Source of the DNA: UBA11612 sp963976395
GTDB taxonomy: Bacteria; Pseudomonadota; Alphaproteobacteria; Rhodospirillales; Rhodospirillaceae
Assembly (NCBI GenBank): GCA_963976395.1
Contig: CAXBLG010000034.1
Span: 1 to 31,540 of the forward strand
Length of the DNA stretch: 31,540 bases
Direction of reading: 5' to 3'
The notes under the pieces are model-generated. The model worked only from the letters and a program-made list of their open reading frames with translations, did no database searches and had not been told where the DNA came from. Below, piece after piece: positions 19,826 through 28,569 of the stretch (position 1 is the first letter of the stretch; the number at the start of each line of letters is the position of its first letter). The position numbers were made by a program, and so were the translations under genes.

Positions 19826-22255
19826 ATGCCAATGACTCCCGGCCTCGCCGCAGGCATCCGTCAGCTTCCGCTTGAAGAAAGCCTCGCCGTCGCAAACGAC
19901 GACCTCATTGTCGAGGTCGAGGAGAACGGTCCTTCCTACGAGACAGACGAGAAGGGCAACATCCTCAAGATCGAGCATCCTGACGGCTCTGTGACCGTCT
20001 CTCTCGATGGCAAGCCGGTGGAGGATGCGTCCGATCCCGAGCGGTCGGCTGAGTGGTTCCGCAACCTCGTAGACGAGATCGACTCTGGCGAGTTGACCCG
20101 TATCTCCAACGAGCTGCTGGACGGCATCAGGGACGACCTTGAGAGCCGCAGGGAGTGGGTCGAGGACCGGGCACAGGGCATCAAGCTCCTCGGCCTCAAG
20201 ATCGAGGTTCCCGGGCTTCAGGGTGCGGCTGATGGCGCTCCTGTTGAAGGCATGTCAAAAGTTCGACACCCGCTACTGTTGGAGGCTGTCCTTCGGTTTC
20301 AGGCTAATGCGCGCTCGGAAATGCTGCCGACCGATGGCCCTGTGAAGATCAGGAATGACTCGAATGGCTCAACGGTTCAGGAAGACCAGCTTGCGAATGC
20401 GCTGGAGAAAGACCTGAACCACTACCTGACCACGACCGCCAGCGAATACTATCCTGACACCGATCGTATGTTGTTTATGCTTGGCTTTGGTGGCACCTCG
20501 TTCAAGAAGGTGTACTTCTGCCCGCTGCGGAACCGCCCCGTGTCCGAGAGCGTTGATGCCGATGACCTGATCGTCAACAACGCGGCGACCGATCTCCAGA
20601 ACGCCAAGCGCATTACGCACCGCGTCTACATGCGCCCCTCGACGGTGAAGCGCCTGCAAATCCTTGGCGTGTACCGGGACATCGACTTCTCGATCCCGAA
20701 CATGTCGAGCCCGGACGCCGTTAAGCTTGAAAAGAGCGCTCAGCAAGGCATTGCGCCCGAATCCATGAACCCAAACGATCGGGACCGTGAGATTTACGAG
20801 TGCTATTGCGAGCTGGACATCCTCGGCTTCCAGCACAAGTTCAAGGGCAAGGAGACTGGCCTCGAAATCCCTTACCGGGTGACGATCGACGTAAGCTCCA
20901 AGGAAATCCTGAGCATCGTCCGCAATTACGAAGAAGACGAGCAAGAGCTTCCGACAGCCCGTCAAAATTTCGTCAAGTACACGTTCGTGCCCGGCATGGG
21001 CTTCTACGACATCGGTCTGGTTCACATCCTCGGCAACACCACTAACGCCGTAACGGCTGCGTGGCGCGAGATGCTGGACGCCGGCATGTACGCCAACTTC
21101 CCCGGCTTCCTGATGGCTGACACCGGGGCGAGGCAGAACACGAACATCTTCCGGGTGCCTCCGGGCGGTGGCGCGCTGGTTAAGACCGGCGGAATGCCGC
21201 TCAATCAGGCCGTGATGCCGCTTCCGTACAAGGAGCCCGGCGGCGCTCTTATGACGCTGGTCAACAACATCGTTGAGACGGGCGCTCGGGTGGGCGGCAC
21301 GGCTGAAATGGAGGTCGGCGAGGGCAAAGCTGACGCGCCTGTGGGCACTACGCTGGCGCTTATCGAGCAAGCCACAAAGATCATGAACGCGGTTCACAAG
21401 CGTATGCACGCCGCTCAGACCGAAGAGTTTGAGTTGATTGTCCGCACGTTCCGCGAGCATCCCGATAGCTTCTGGCAGCGCCGCAAGCGTCCGACGATTC
21501 AATGGGATCAGGAGACGTTCCTGCGTGCGCTTGATGATGTTGAGCTGGTTCCGCAGGCTGACCCCAACACGGCCAGCCATACCCAGCGCCTGATGAAAAT
21601 CATGGCCCTCAAGCAGATCAGTCAGGCTAATCCCAATCTTTACAATAACTTGGCGATCGACTCAGCCGCTATTAAGGCGATCGGCTGGAGCAATCCTGAG
21701 CAGTTCTTCGCCACGCCTGACCAGCAGAACAAGCCTCCGCCGGAAGTCCAGAAGGCGATGGGCGACTTCATGATTAAGAAGCAGGATGCCGACACGCGCG
21801 CGAAAGCGGTCGATGCGAAGATCGCCGAGGCGCAAGCGAAGATGGGTATGGGAGGGCAGCTTGATCCGGCTAAGATCGCTGAGCTGGCGATCAAGAAGCA
21901 GGACGCTGACACGAAGGCCAAGGCTGTCGATGCGAAGATGATGCACGATATGTCGATGGCGCAGCTCGAACAGGCCCGCTTCGAGTTTGAGGCGGCTGTG
22001 GCTCGCAACGACCCGCAGAAGATGGCGGACGCGCGTGCCAAGCTGATGGATGCGGAAGCTCGAATGGCGAAGGTGAAAATCGACGCCTTCGACAGTCAGG
22101 TAGATGCGGTGAACCGTCACAACGAGCGAGAGACTCGTGAGCGTTTGGCCGTGACCAATCTGGCTAAGGAAGTCATGATGCACCCTGAAGCGGCTCCGGT
22201 CCTCGAAGGGCTTGTGCCGCCTGAACTGATCCGTGACCTGCAACGTGGTGGCTGA
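19826..22255 (+). CDS. Portal protein (P22-like)
   Basis: The 809-residue product has the length and domain order of P22-type portals: an acidic N-terminus (LIVEVEENGPSYETDEKG), a core with YYPDTDRMLFMLGFGGTSFKKVYF, a strand-rich wing, and a helical barrel-type C-terminus. The core segment A-Y-x-P-G-M-G-F-Y-D is also portal-like (here KYTFVPGMGFYDIGLVHILG). Near the end an I-K-K-Q-D-A-D-T-x-A-K-A-V-D-A-K block is repeated 39 residues apart (DNA 21776 and 21893). Twelve copies would form the DNA channel at one vertex and dock the terminase. GAGGG lies 7 bases before the ATG. Confidence 0.9.
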   Translation: MPMTPGLAAGIRQLPLEESLAVANDDLIVEVEENGPSYETDEKGNILKIEHPDGSVTVSLDGKPVEDASDPERSAEWFRNLVDEIDSGELTRISNELLDGIRDDLESRREWVEDRAQGIKLLGLKIEVPGLQGAADGAPVEGMSKVRHPLLLEAVLRFQANARSEMLPTDGPVKIRNDSNGSTVQEDQLANALEKDLNHYLTTTASEYYPDTDRMLFMLGFGGTSFKKVYFCPLRNRPVSESVDADDLIVNNAATDLQNAKRITHRVYMRPSTVKRLQILGVYRDIDFSIPNMSSPDAVKLEKSAQQGIAPESMNPNDRDREIYECYCELDILGFQHKFKGKETGLEIPYRVTIDVSSKEILSIVRNYEEDEQELPTARQNFVKYTFVPGMGFYDIGLVHILGNTTNAVTAAWREMLDAGMYANFPGFLMADTGARQNTNIFRVPPGGGALVKTGGMPLNQAVMPLPYKEPGGALMTLVNNIVETGARVGGTAEMEVGEGKADAPVGTTLALIEQATKIMNAVHKRMHAAQTEEFELIVRTFREHPDSFWQRRKRPTIQWDQETFLRALDDVELVPQADPNTASHTQRLMKIMALKQISQANPNLYNNLAIDSAAIKAIGWSNPEQFFATPDQQNKPPPEVQKAMGDFMIKKQDADTRAKAVDAKIAEAQAKMGMGGQLDPAKIAELAIKKQDADTKAKAVDAKMMHDMSMAQLEQARFEFEAAVARNDPQKMADARAKLMDAEARMAKVKIDAFDSQVDAVNRHNERETRERLAVTNLAKEVMMHPEAAPVLEGLVPPELIRDLQRGG

Positions 22256-22257
22256 CG

Positions 22258-23571
22258 ATGCTCGACCCTACCAAGATCATCCGCGCCGCCATCATTACCG
22301 CTCGCCGGCTTCCTGAGCCGCGTTTTAGTTCAGGATATGCGGAAGGCGGGGATGTAGAACCGCAGGCTGCCGCTCCGGCACCCGCCGGCACGGATATGGC
22401 TCCGAGCGAAGATCAAACGGTCGCGCTCGCCAAGCAGACGCTGGCTGCTCCGCGCCCGCGTTTTGCCATTAAAAAGGCTGGCACAGCGCCCGCGCCGGCA
22501 GAACAAATGGGCGGCTACCAGTTCATGCAGTTGGAGCCGGGCAAGGCTAACACGAATAGCCTCCGTGCGGCCTTTGATAAGGCCATAGAGCGGCATCTGT
22601 CGCTGCCAGAGGGTGAGCGTATCGCCAATTCTCGCGCCGCTATACGGGCTCTGGAGCCCTACATGGGCAAGCGCAAGGACGGCACTCCGATCGCGCTCCT
22701 CAGCCAGAACGCTAAGCTCCTGAAGGCGCAGGCCGGCACCAAGGATAAGGAGCCGCTGACGCTTGATGATGGGCGTGGCGTTGAGACGATCGGCCTCTCG
22801 CTCTATCCCGATTACCGCGAAGGCGAGTTGAAGCTGTGTCCGAACAGCGCCTCCTGCCGCGATCAGTGCCTTGGCAAGACATCCGGGCAGTATTCGCAGG
22901 CGTTTACTGAGGCGACGGAGAAGGCCGGCAGCGTTACGGCTCGCCAGCGCGCCATGAATCGCACTAAGGCAATGGTCCGTGAGCCTGAAGCCTTTGCAGT
23001 GCGCCTGTGGGACGACATCGAGAGCGCCCGGCGCGAGGCGGAGCGTAATGGCAACCACCTTGGCGTGCGCCTGAATACCTTGTCCGACCTTAATCCGATC
23101 ATCCATAAGAAGCTGATCGAGAGCCAGCCGGATGTATCGTTCTACGACTACACCAAGATGGCCTATCAGCCTGTGGCTGAGAACCACCATTACACGCATT
23201 CATCCACCGGATTGAGCCAAGAGGGCGTCTTCAACCCCTACACAAATTGGCCGAAAATGCGGAAAATGCTGGATCGTGGCGACAATGTGGCGATGGTGTT
23301 CTCCGGCTCGAAGGAGCTGCCGCAGTTTGTCCACGATCAGGAGACTGGCAAGCGTTACGCCGTTGTTGATGGCAAGAGCCACGACTTCCGCCCGCTGGAC
23401 ATCCAGCCAGAAGGCGCAGACGGCGTGATTGTGGGCCTTACGAATCTGAAATCTACCGGCCAGCGCAGCCGCGCTCACATGGATTCGGAGGGCTTCTTCG
23501 TCCACTACGATCCCAAGAAGCACGGCGATACTGTTCCGATCATCCCGCAGAAAAAGAAGAAGGACGATTGA
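22258..23571 (+). CDS. GP88-domain phage protein
   Basis: The 437-residue product contains the mycobacteriophage gene-88 domain: L-C-P-N-S-A-S-C-R-D-Q-C-L-G-K-T-S-G (about residues 193-210), then helices, V-R-L-N-T-L-S-D, F-Y-D-Y-T-K and H-H-Y-T-H-S-S-T-G. Three cysteines and the His/Tyr residues could hold a metal, but the chemistry is unknown to me. The first 70 residues are Ala/Pro-rich and include F-S-S-G-Y-A-E-G-G-D-V, a motif shared with other late proteins. It follows the portal after 3 bases, so it is likely made with the head and may be packaged with the genome. Confidence 0.8.
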   Translation: MLDPTKIIRAAIITARRLPEPRFSSGYAEGGDVEPQAAAPAPAGTDMAPSEDQTVALAKQTLAAPRPRFAIKKAGTAPAPAEQMGGYQFMQLEPGKANTNSLRAAFDKAIERHLSLPEGERIANSRAAIRALEPYMGKRKDGTPIALLSQNAKLLKAQAGTKDKEPLTLDDGRGVETIGLSLYPDYREGELKLCPNSASCRDQCLGKTSGQYSQAFTEATEKAGSVTARQRAMNRTKAMVREPEAFAVRLWDDIESARREAERNGNHLGVRLNTLSDLNPIIHKKLIESQPDVSFYDYTKMAYQPVAENHHYTHSSTGLSQEGVFNPYTNWPKMRKMLDRGDNVAMVFSGSKELPQFVHDQETGKRYAVVDGKSHDFRPLDIQPEGADGVIVGLTNLKSTGQRSRAHMDSEGFFVHYDPKKHGDTVPIIPQKKKKDD

Positions 23572-23572
23572 T

Positions 23573-23875
23573 ATGACCAAGCCATACACGATGCGCGGTG
23601 AGCATCACATCGAGCAGTTTCCGAACTCCGGGGACTATCTCCACAACGAGGATTACTCCCGCCAGATGTGGTGGGACATGCCGGAGGGTGAAAAGCCGCA
23701 GGGTTATGCCTCTGGCGGTTCCGTTATCAGCCAGCTTCGCAAGCGCGGCAAGGGCGAGAAAACCGAATTCGGGCAACCGAAAACCGATTTCGGCTCCCAT
23801 CCAGCACATAAAATCCCCGGCATTCATATTGTCACGGCGGAGACAGGCGAGCCTGTGTTCACTGGAGAGCGGTGA
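23573..23875 (+). CDS. Hypothetical late protein with YASGG motif (100 aa)
   Basis: A short protein with EQFPNSGDYLHNEDYSRQMWWDMPEGEKP, then P-Q-G-Y-A-S-G-G-S-V and a Lys-rich tail. The Y-A-S-G-G-S-V motif matches those in its neighbours, suggesting a shared destiny such as packaging or proteolysis. AAGGA lies upstream of the ATG, which follows the previous stop by one base. No family is recognised. The tail end (HIVTAETGEPVFTGER) looks disordered. Confidence 0.68.
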   Translation: MTKPYTMRGEHHIEQFPNSGDYLHNEDYSRQMWWDMPEGEKPQGYASGGSVISQLRKRGKGEKTEFGQPKTDFGSHPAHKIPGIHIVTAETGEPVFTGER

Positions 23876-26538
23876 TGGCTGACGACTACATCCCGCACGA
23901 TGACCAGCCGCAGCGCGATCTCTCGCCTCTCGGCCTCTACAGTCATGCAGCGGAGATGGCCTCACAGCTCCCGCAGGAGCGCGGATCGCCGCAGCAGATG
24001 GCGGGGATGCTGGTTAACAAGTATGGCGTGAAGCCCGTCGAAATGGAGGGGTTTGACGAGACGTTTGCCGGCCAGCCGACTGTGACGCGCGACCAGCTCG
24101 TGCAGCATTTCAAAAGCAAAATGCCCCAGATCGAGGAGAAGGTGCTTGGGGTTCAGCCGCAAGGCGTCCCGTATTCCGAAGAATACCAAAAGATCGAACA
24201 GTCTATTATTGATAAATATTCGCCTGAAATGGCGAGGCACCATGCCATCTACAATGATCGGTCGAATGACCAGTCTGTGCGGAATGAAGCATTACAAAAT
24301 GTTGAAAATCTGCGCGACCAAATGTGGTCGGAAATAGATCAGGCTATTCCCAATAGGGAAGAACTTCTGGCAAAAGCGAAACCGGAAATAACTCCAACCA
24401 AATTTCAGCAATACACCCTTCCCGGCGGTGAAAATTACCGTGAGGTGTTGTTGAAGCTGCCGCGTCTTGGATTAACAACGGGAGATGTTGCTCAAAAACT
24501 TTTTGGGCGCAATATGGATCAACTTTCTCCTGCGGAAGGTCGGGCTGTTTCTGATGAAATGCGCCGATTGGGGCCATCTTCTCAAAATGATTTTATAGGT
24601 GGACACTGGGTAGAACCCAATGTTCTCGCGCATCTTCGCATGTCGGATCGTTCTGGCCCAAAGGGTGAAAAAATCCTACACATTGAAGAAATTCAGTCCG
24701 ATTGGGCTCAAAAGGGGCGCGATGAAGGGTTTGCTAAAAAGTTAGACCTTAAAATTTTAGATCAGTTAGGCGAAGAACAATCGTCTGCTATGTTTAGGCT
24801 TGAAGATGCTAGAAAAGCATTCAACGATGCTTATGAAAACATTTTTAAAGAAAACTTGAAATCCGCATTTAAGGACGCTCCGACTGAATACGATCTTCAA
24901 AATGCGATGAAGATGCACGATGAAGTTATTAAATCAAACCATCCGCAAAAAAAGTTTGATGAATATAGATCAAACTTTTTAAGAATGCCCGATTCATTTA
25001 CTCCTGAGCAGCATAGTTTGCTTCAGGACGCTTATGACGCCTATCGCGAAAAGAGAGATTCTTATAATTCCACTAAAGAAAAAATGTTGGAATATAGGTT
25101 GTCATCCAATGGGGTGGCCGCTGGCCCGTATATAACAAAAACTGCGGACTGGACTGATCTTGCTCTTAAGCGCGCTTTGAAAGAGGCGGTTGACGGCGGC
25201 TACGACAAGCTTGTTTGGACGCCCGGTGAAGAGCAAGCAAAGCGATATAGCCTTAGCACCAAGGTTGAGCGGATTGCTTACGACCCGGAAGAAAAAGTTT
25301 TTAGCTATGTGCCTAAAGGCAGGCATGATTGGGTGGATCATGACAACACTGTTGAGCCGAAAGATTTGCCCGGCATTGTCGGGAAGGAAGTTGCTGAAAA
25401 ACTATTAGCAACTGAGCCAAACAAATTGAGCGGCATTCATAACCTTGAGGCGGCTGATCTTGAAGTTGGCGGTCATGGCATGAAGGGCTATTACGACAAG
25501 ATCGTGCCGACGCAATTGCAGAAGCTGCTTAAAAAGCTTGACCCAGATGCAAAAGTTGGCTCTGACAGCGTTGTTGTCAGAGGTACAAAAAATAGTATTA
25601 GACAAGATGATCTTGCTCGTGAACTCGGCGTTAGTGTTGAAGACATTAGAGCAATGTCAAATGAGCAAAGAAAGCAAGCAGTTCAATCCGTTTACGGCGT
25701 TCGTTTACCTGCGCTAACTATCACGCCCAAGATGCGTGAGGCTATCAAGCGCGGCCTGCCGGCGTTCGCATCTGGCGGCGCAGTGGATGAAGACGAGGAC
25801 GAAGGCATTACCGCCTATCATGGGTCGCCTTACGATTTCCCAAAGTTTGACACTAGCAAAATTGGCTCTGGTGAAGGCGCGCAAGCCTACGGGCATGGGC
25901 TTTATTTTGCTGAGCAGGAACCCGTCGCCCGTGAATATCGAGACAAACTATCCAAGGGCACATACGAAACGGACACCGGAAAAGTATTAGACGCTTATAA
26001 TGATTTAGAGCATTTGAACATCCGCGTTGCCGCATACAAAAGTCTTGATAACGCTATAGAACGCGCCCAAGGCTTATTGGAAACGCAACCGGAAAGGGCG
26101 GATGTAATAAACCGCGATCTGGCTAAATTGCTTGAAGCAAAAACAGAAAATGCTGCGCCAAGAAAAGGTCATATGTATGAGGTGCATATCAAAACGCACC
26201 CGGACCATTTTCTTGATTGGGATAAAAGCCTGAATCATGACGACAACGCTTATGCTGGCGACCTTTTGCCCGGAGTTAGGCACTACGACACAGTAATGCG
26301 GAGATTTAATCAAACTCCAACGGGCGAGCAATTTTATGAAGAACTTGCGCTCTTTTCCGGCTCGCACGAAAGAGCGTCAAAATTGTTAGCAAACGCCGGA
26401 ATAGCTGGCATCAAGTATCTTGATGCTGGTTCGCGCGGTCCCACCGAAAAACCTACCCGCAACTACGTCGTCTTCAACCACGACCACGTAGACATCAAGA
26501 GAAAGTACGCTCGGGGCGGCGCTGTTGATGTCGGCTAG
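23875..26538 (+). CDS. Polyvalent protein with C-terminal ADP-ribosyltransferase-like domain
   Basis: The product has 887 residues; the ATG at 23875 has GGAG 7 bases upstream and overlaps the previous stop. The middle matches large polyvalent-protein segments: H-W-V-E-P-N-V-L-A-H-L-R, I-E-E-I-Q-S-D-W-A-Q, Y-D-K-L-V-W-T-P-G-E-E-Q-A and G-M-K-G-Y-Y-D. The C-terminal region (from about residue 640) has T-A-Y-H-G-S-P-Y-D-F and G-H-G-L-Y-F-A-E, the ART-PolyVal pattern, and I-K-Y-L-D near the end. F-A-S-G-G-A-V and Y-A-R-G-G-A-V border the domain. It may be injected with the genome and modify host targets. The third catalytic acid was not placed. Confidence 0.8.
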   Translation: MADDYIPHDDQPQRDLSPLGLYSHAAEMASQLPQERGSPQQMAGMLVNKYGVKPVEMEGFDETFAGQPTVTRDQLVQHFKSKMPQIEEKVLGVQPQGVPYSEEYQKIEQSIIDKYSPEMARHHAIYNDRSNDQSVRNEALQNVENLRDQMWSEIDQAIPNREELLAKAKPEITPTKFQQYTLPGGENYREVLLKLPRLGLTTGDVAQKLFGRNMDQLSPAEGRAVSDEMRRLGPSSQNDFIGGHWVEPNVLAHLRMSDRSGPKGEKILHIEEIQSDWAQKGRDEGFAKKLDLKILDQLGEEQSSAMFRLEDARKAFNDAYENIFKENLKSAFKDAPTEYDLQNAMKMHDEVIKSNHPQKKFDEYRSNFLRMPDSFTPEQHSLLQDAYDAYREKRDSYNSTKEKMLEYRLSSNGVAAGPYITKTADWTDLALKRALKEAVDGGYDKLVWTPGEEQAKRYSLSTKVERIAYDPEEKVFSYVPKGRHDWVDHDNTVEPKDLPGIVGKEVAEKLLATEPNKLSGIHNLEAADLEVGGHGMKGYYDKIVPTQLQKLLKKLDPDAKVGSDSVVVRGTKNSIRQDDLARELGVSVEDIRAMSNEQRKQAVQSVYGVRLPALTITPKMREAIKRGLPAFASGGAVDEDEDEGITAYHGSPYDFPKFDTSKIGSGEGAQAYGHGLYFAEQEPVAREYRDKLSKGTYETDTGKVLDAYNDLEHLNIRVAAYKSLDNAIERAQGLLETQPERADVINRDLAKLLEAKTENAAPRKGHMYEVHIKTHPDHFLDWDKSLNHDDNAYAGDLLPGVRHYDTVMRRFNQTPTGEQFYEELALFSGSHERASKLLANAGIAGIKYLDAGSRGPTEKPTRNYVVFNHDHVDIKRKYARGGAVDVG

Positions 26539-26541
26539 TTT

Positions 26542-26551
26542 GTGCTAAGAT
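26542..26551 (+). promoter_or_regulatory. Candidate extended -10 promoter
   Basis: GTGCTAAGAT contains TG-C-TAAGAT, four of six matches. It lies about 78 bases before the ATG at 26630, and shares its first six bases with the late promoter at 16617. A GATTC (GANTC) overlaps the hexamer at 26549-26553. Confidence 0.35.
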
Positions 26552-26566
26552 TCTCAAAGGCTTGAT

Positions 26567-26610
26567 TGCTGCCCGAGCCTCCACAGACAGGCAGCACCGG
26601 GGACGCCCGG
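26567..26610 (+). promoter_or_regulatory. Two leader hairpins before the basic protein
   Basis: TGCTGCC (26567-26573) pairs with GGCAGCA (26590-26596), and directly after it CCGGG (26597-26601) pairs with CCCGG (26606-26610) around GACG. They lie between the candidate promoter and the GGAG site of the next gene and may adjust its translation. Confidence 0.4.
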
Positions 26611-26629
26611 ACAATTCCTTGGAGCAGGC

Positions 26630-28255
26630 ATGTCTGATCTCGCAAAAAAGGCCCGTGAGGCCATGAAAGCAAAGGCTAAGCGCCTTGGCTCTGATCGTCC
26701 TTTGCAGAAGGTCGATTCCTCGACGTTCGTTCCGCCGGAGCTGCTTAACGCAGACGTGAAGACCGGCCTGCGTCCGATCTCCCGTCGCGCGTACAAGAGC
26801 GGTGGCAAGGTCGAGGGCGCTTGTGGCCCGACGCGCGCCGATCGCAAGGCTCGCAAGAATGGTGGCGAAGCTACCTCCTATGCTAATGCAAAAGTTAACA
26901 GAAATGTTAAGGACGCTAATGAGCTTCGCGAAGGCAAGAAGCACATCGGCGGCATGAAGAAGGGTGGCCGCGCCGGCAAACAAATGGGCGGCGGAATGGG
27001 CGATGACTCTATGCCAATGGGCGCAGGCTCGGGCATGAGGACGAACCGCCCTGAGAATGTTAGCCGTCCTAGTTATAACGAGCAGTCTGTAGATGCTGCG
27101 ATTGCTTCCTCGAATCGCGCTGGCCGTAAAATTAGCGGCAAGGGCGCAAGCATGATTAAGTCCCTCCTCAAGGGACGTTCTGGCAAGGAACACGGCGGCG
27201 GTCTTTATGAAGGCAACAAGCCGGTTGTCTCTTCTGCCGCTACTCGCGCCAAGCCTGAGCCGGAGAGCCGGCTTCCGAAGAACCCGCCTCTTCCTCCGTC
27301 GCGCCCCAAGGACTTGCCCCGTGACGAGGGCATGACGGCGGATGAAGCTGAGAAGTTCATGCAGAGCCGCAAGTCTGGTGGCCGCGCCAAGAAATTCTCT
27401 GGCGGTGACGTTTTGAGGGTTCTCAGCCCGATCGCCATGCTTGCCGGACTTGGCAAGGACGATAAGGACGAGAAGAAGCACGGCGGTCGCGCCAAGAAAC
27501 AGGCTGGTGGCCCGATGGCTGCCGGCAATGCTATCCTTCAGGGCTCGGCGGCTGCCTCTGGCGTTCCGCAGGATCGCATGAACTTTGCGCCGGGTATGCC
27601 TTCACAGGGTATGAAGAAGTTCCTCGGCCTCAAGAAGGGTGGCAAAGCTGAGCATCCCGACGAGGCGATGGACAAGGCTCTCATCAAGAAGATGGTGAAA
27701 GCTGAGGCCCGCATTGGCAAAATGAAGGGCGGCGAAGTCTTCTCTGGCAAGAGCTATCCGGGCAAAGTTCCGGGCGTTGTTGCTGGTGGCCGCATGGCCC
27801 GCAAAGACGGCGGTCGCGCTAAGAAGGGCAAGACCAACATCAACATCGTCATTCAGGCCGGCAAGCCCGAAACGGCTGGCATGGATGTGATGAATCCGTT
27901 GATGAAGCAGCCCGCTCCTCCGCCGCCGGCTCCCCCGATCATGCCGCCTCCGGGCGCTCCGCCGGCTGGTGGGCCGCCTCCGGGTATGCCTCCCATGCCT
28001 CCGGGCGGGGCTCCCGGTATGCCTCCCATGATGGGCCGCAAGACCGGCGGTCGGGTGTCTAAGGAAGCGTCTTCCTACAAGGACATGACTGCTGGGGCGG
28101 GCTCTGGTGAGGGCCGCTTGCAGAAGACCGACATCGCCAAGCGCAGCAATCGCCGTGCCGGTGGCAAGGTCTACCGCAGCTACAAGGACATGGACGCGGG
28201 CGCTGGCTCGGGTCTGGGGCGACTGGAGAAGACTGAAATCCAATCGCGCAAGTGA
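26630..28255 (+). CDS. Very basic Gly/Lys/Pro-rich late protein, possible DNA-condensing internal protein
   Basis: The 541 residues are packed with K-x-G-G-[RK]-[AV]-K-type motifs (for example KKGGRAGKQ, KSGGRAKK, KHGGRAKK, KDGGRAKKG). Around residues 420-470 there is a run of Pro, Gly and Met. The end has two copies of S-Y-K-D-M-[TD]-A-G-A-G-S-G-x-G-R-L-x-K-T, and a K-T-N-I-N-I-V-I strand sits at about residue 405. The composition recalls histone-like or packaged internal proteins and suggests disorder. I know similar proteins from aquatic phages but no function. GGAG lies 5 bases before the ATG. Its position before the capsid genes fits a role in head filling. Confidence 0.6.
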   Translation: MSDLAKKAREAMKAKAKRLGSDRPLQKVDSSTFVPPELLNADVKTGLRPISRRAYKSGGKVEGACGPTRADRKARKNGGEATSYANAKVNRNVKDANELREGKKHIGGMKKGGRAGKQMGGGMGDDSMPMGAGSGMRTNRPENVSRPSYNEQSVDAAIASSNRAGRKISGKGASMIKSLLKGRSGKEHGGGLYEGNKPVVSSAATRAKPEPESRLPKNPPLPPSRPKDLPRDEGMTADEAEKFMQSRKSGGRAKKFSGGDVLRVLSPIAMLAGLGKDDKDEKKHGGRAKKQAGGPMAAGNAILQGSAAASGVPQDRMNFAPGMPSQGMKKFLGLKKGGKAEHPDEAMDKALIKKMVKAEARIGKMKGGEVFSGKSYPGKVPGVVAGGRMARKDGGRAKKGKTNINIVIQAGKPETAGMDVMNPLMKQPAPPPPAPPIMPPPGAPPAGGPPPGMPPMPPGGAPGMPPMMGRKTGGRVSKEASSYKDMTAGAGSGEGRLQKTDIAKRSNRRAGGKVYRSYKDMDAGAGSGLGRLEKTEIQSRK

Positions 28256-28285
28256 TCTGCGGCTGTCCATCGCAGCCGTAGAAAC

Positions 28286-28318
28286 GGGCGGGAGTGTAGC
28301 CCCCTTACACTCCCGCCC
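28286..28318 (+). terminator. Strong 13-bp stem-loop
   Basis: GGGCGGGAGTGTA (28286-28298) pairs perfectly with TACACTCCCGCCC (28306-28318) around a 7-base loop. A smaller stem CGGCTG (28260-28265) with CAGCCG (28273-28278) precedes it. No T-run follows, so it may be a partial terminator or an RNA end protector. Confidence 0.55.
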
Positions 28319-28348
28319 ACCATTCAGGGGGAACCGCAGGGGGCGGTT

Positions 28349-28567
28349 ATGGCTTTGACATATCAAGCGTTTTTCCAGCATGAACTGGAAAAGCTCATCG
28401 AATCCGAGATTCAGCGGCTAAAAGATAGTCTAGTTTCTGCTCATGGCACGTTTGATTTTGCCGCGTACAAACACCAAGTCGGAATAATCGTAGGACTTCA
28501 ACGAGCCTTAGAGCTTGTCGAGGAAGCCGAAACCGTTGCCAACGGCGGCGAAAGCAGAAGGGGGTAA
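28349..28567 (+). CDS. Small hypothetical protein (72 aa)
   Basis: The product MALTYQAFFQHELEKLIESEI is followed by a helical part with D-F-A-A-Y-K-H-Q-V-G-I-I-V-G-L-Q-R-A-L and an acidic end. It resembles small helical phage proteins that sit next to head genes, but no function is known to me. The start follows GGGGG by 5 bases and the stop is 2 bases before the GroES-like start. Confidence 0.65.
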   Translation: MALTYQAFFQHELEKLIESEIQRLKDSLVSAHGTFDFAAYKHQVGIIVGLQRALELVEEAETVANGGESRRG

Positions 28568-28569
28568 GT

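Noticed and set aside
20369..21580. 403-residue open frame on the minus strand within the portal gene
   Set aside because: The plus strand portal gene is clear; this frame is a codon-bias shadow with a His/Arg/Leu-rich product and no start context.
26495..28381. Long minus-strand open frames opposite the basic late protein (26495-27481, 27602-28381)
   Set aside because: They mirror the codon use of the Gly/Lys/Arg-rich gene and show Ala/Arg/His-rich sequences without motifs.
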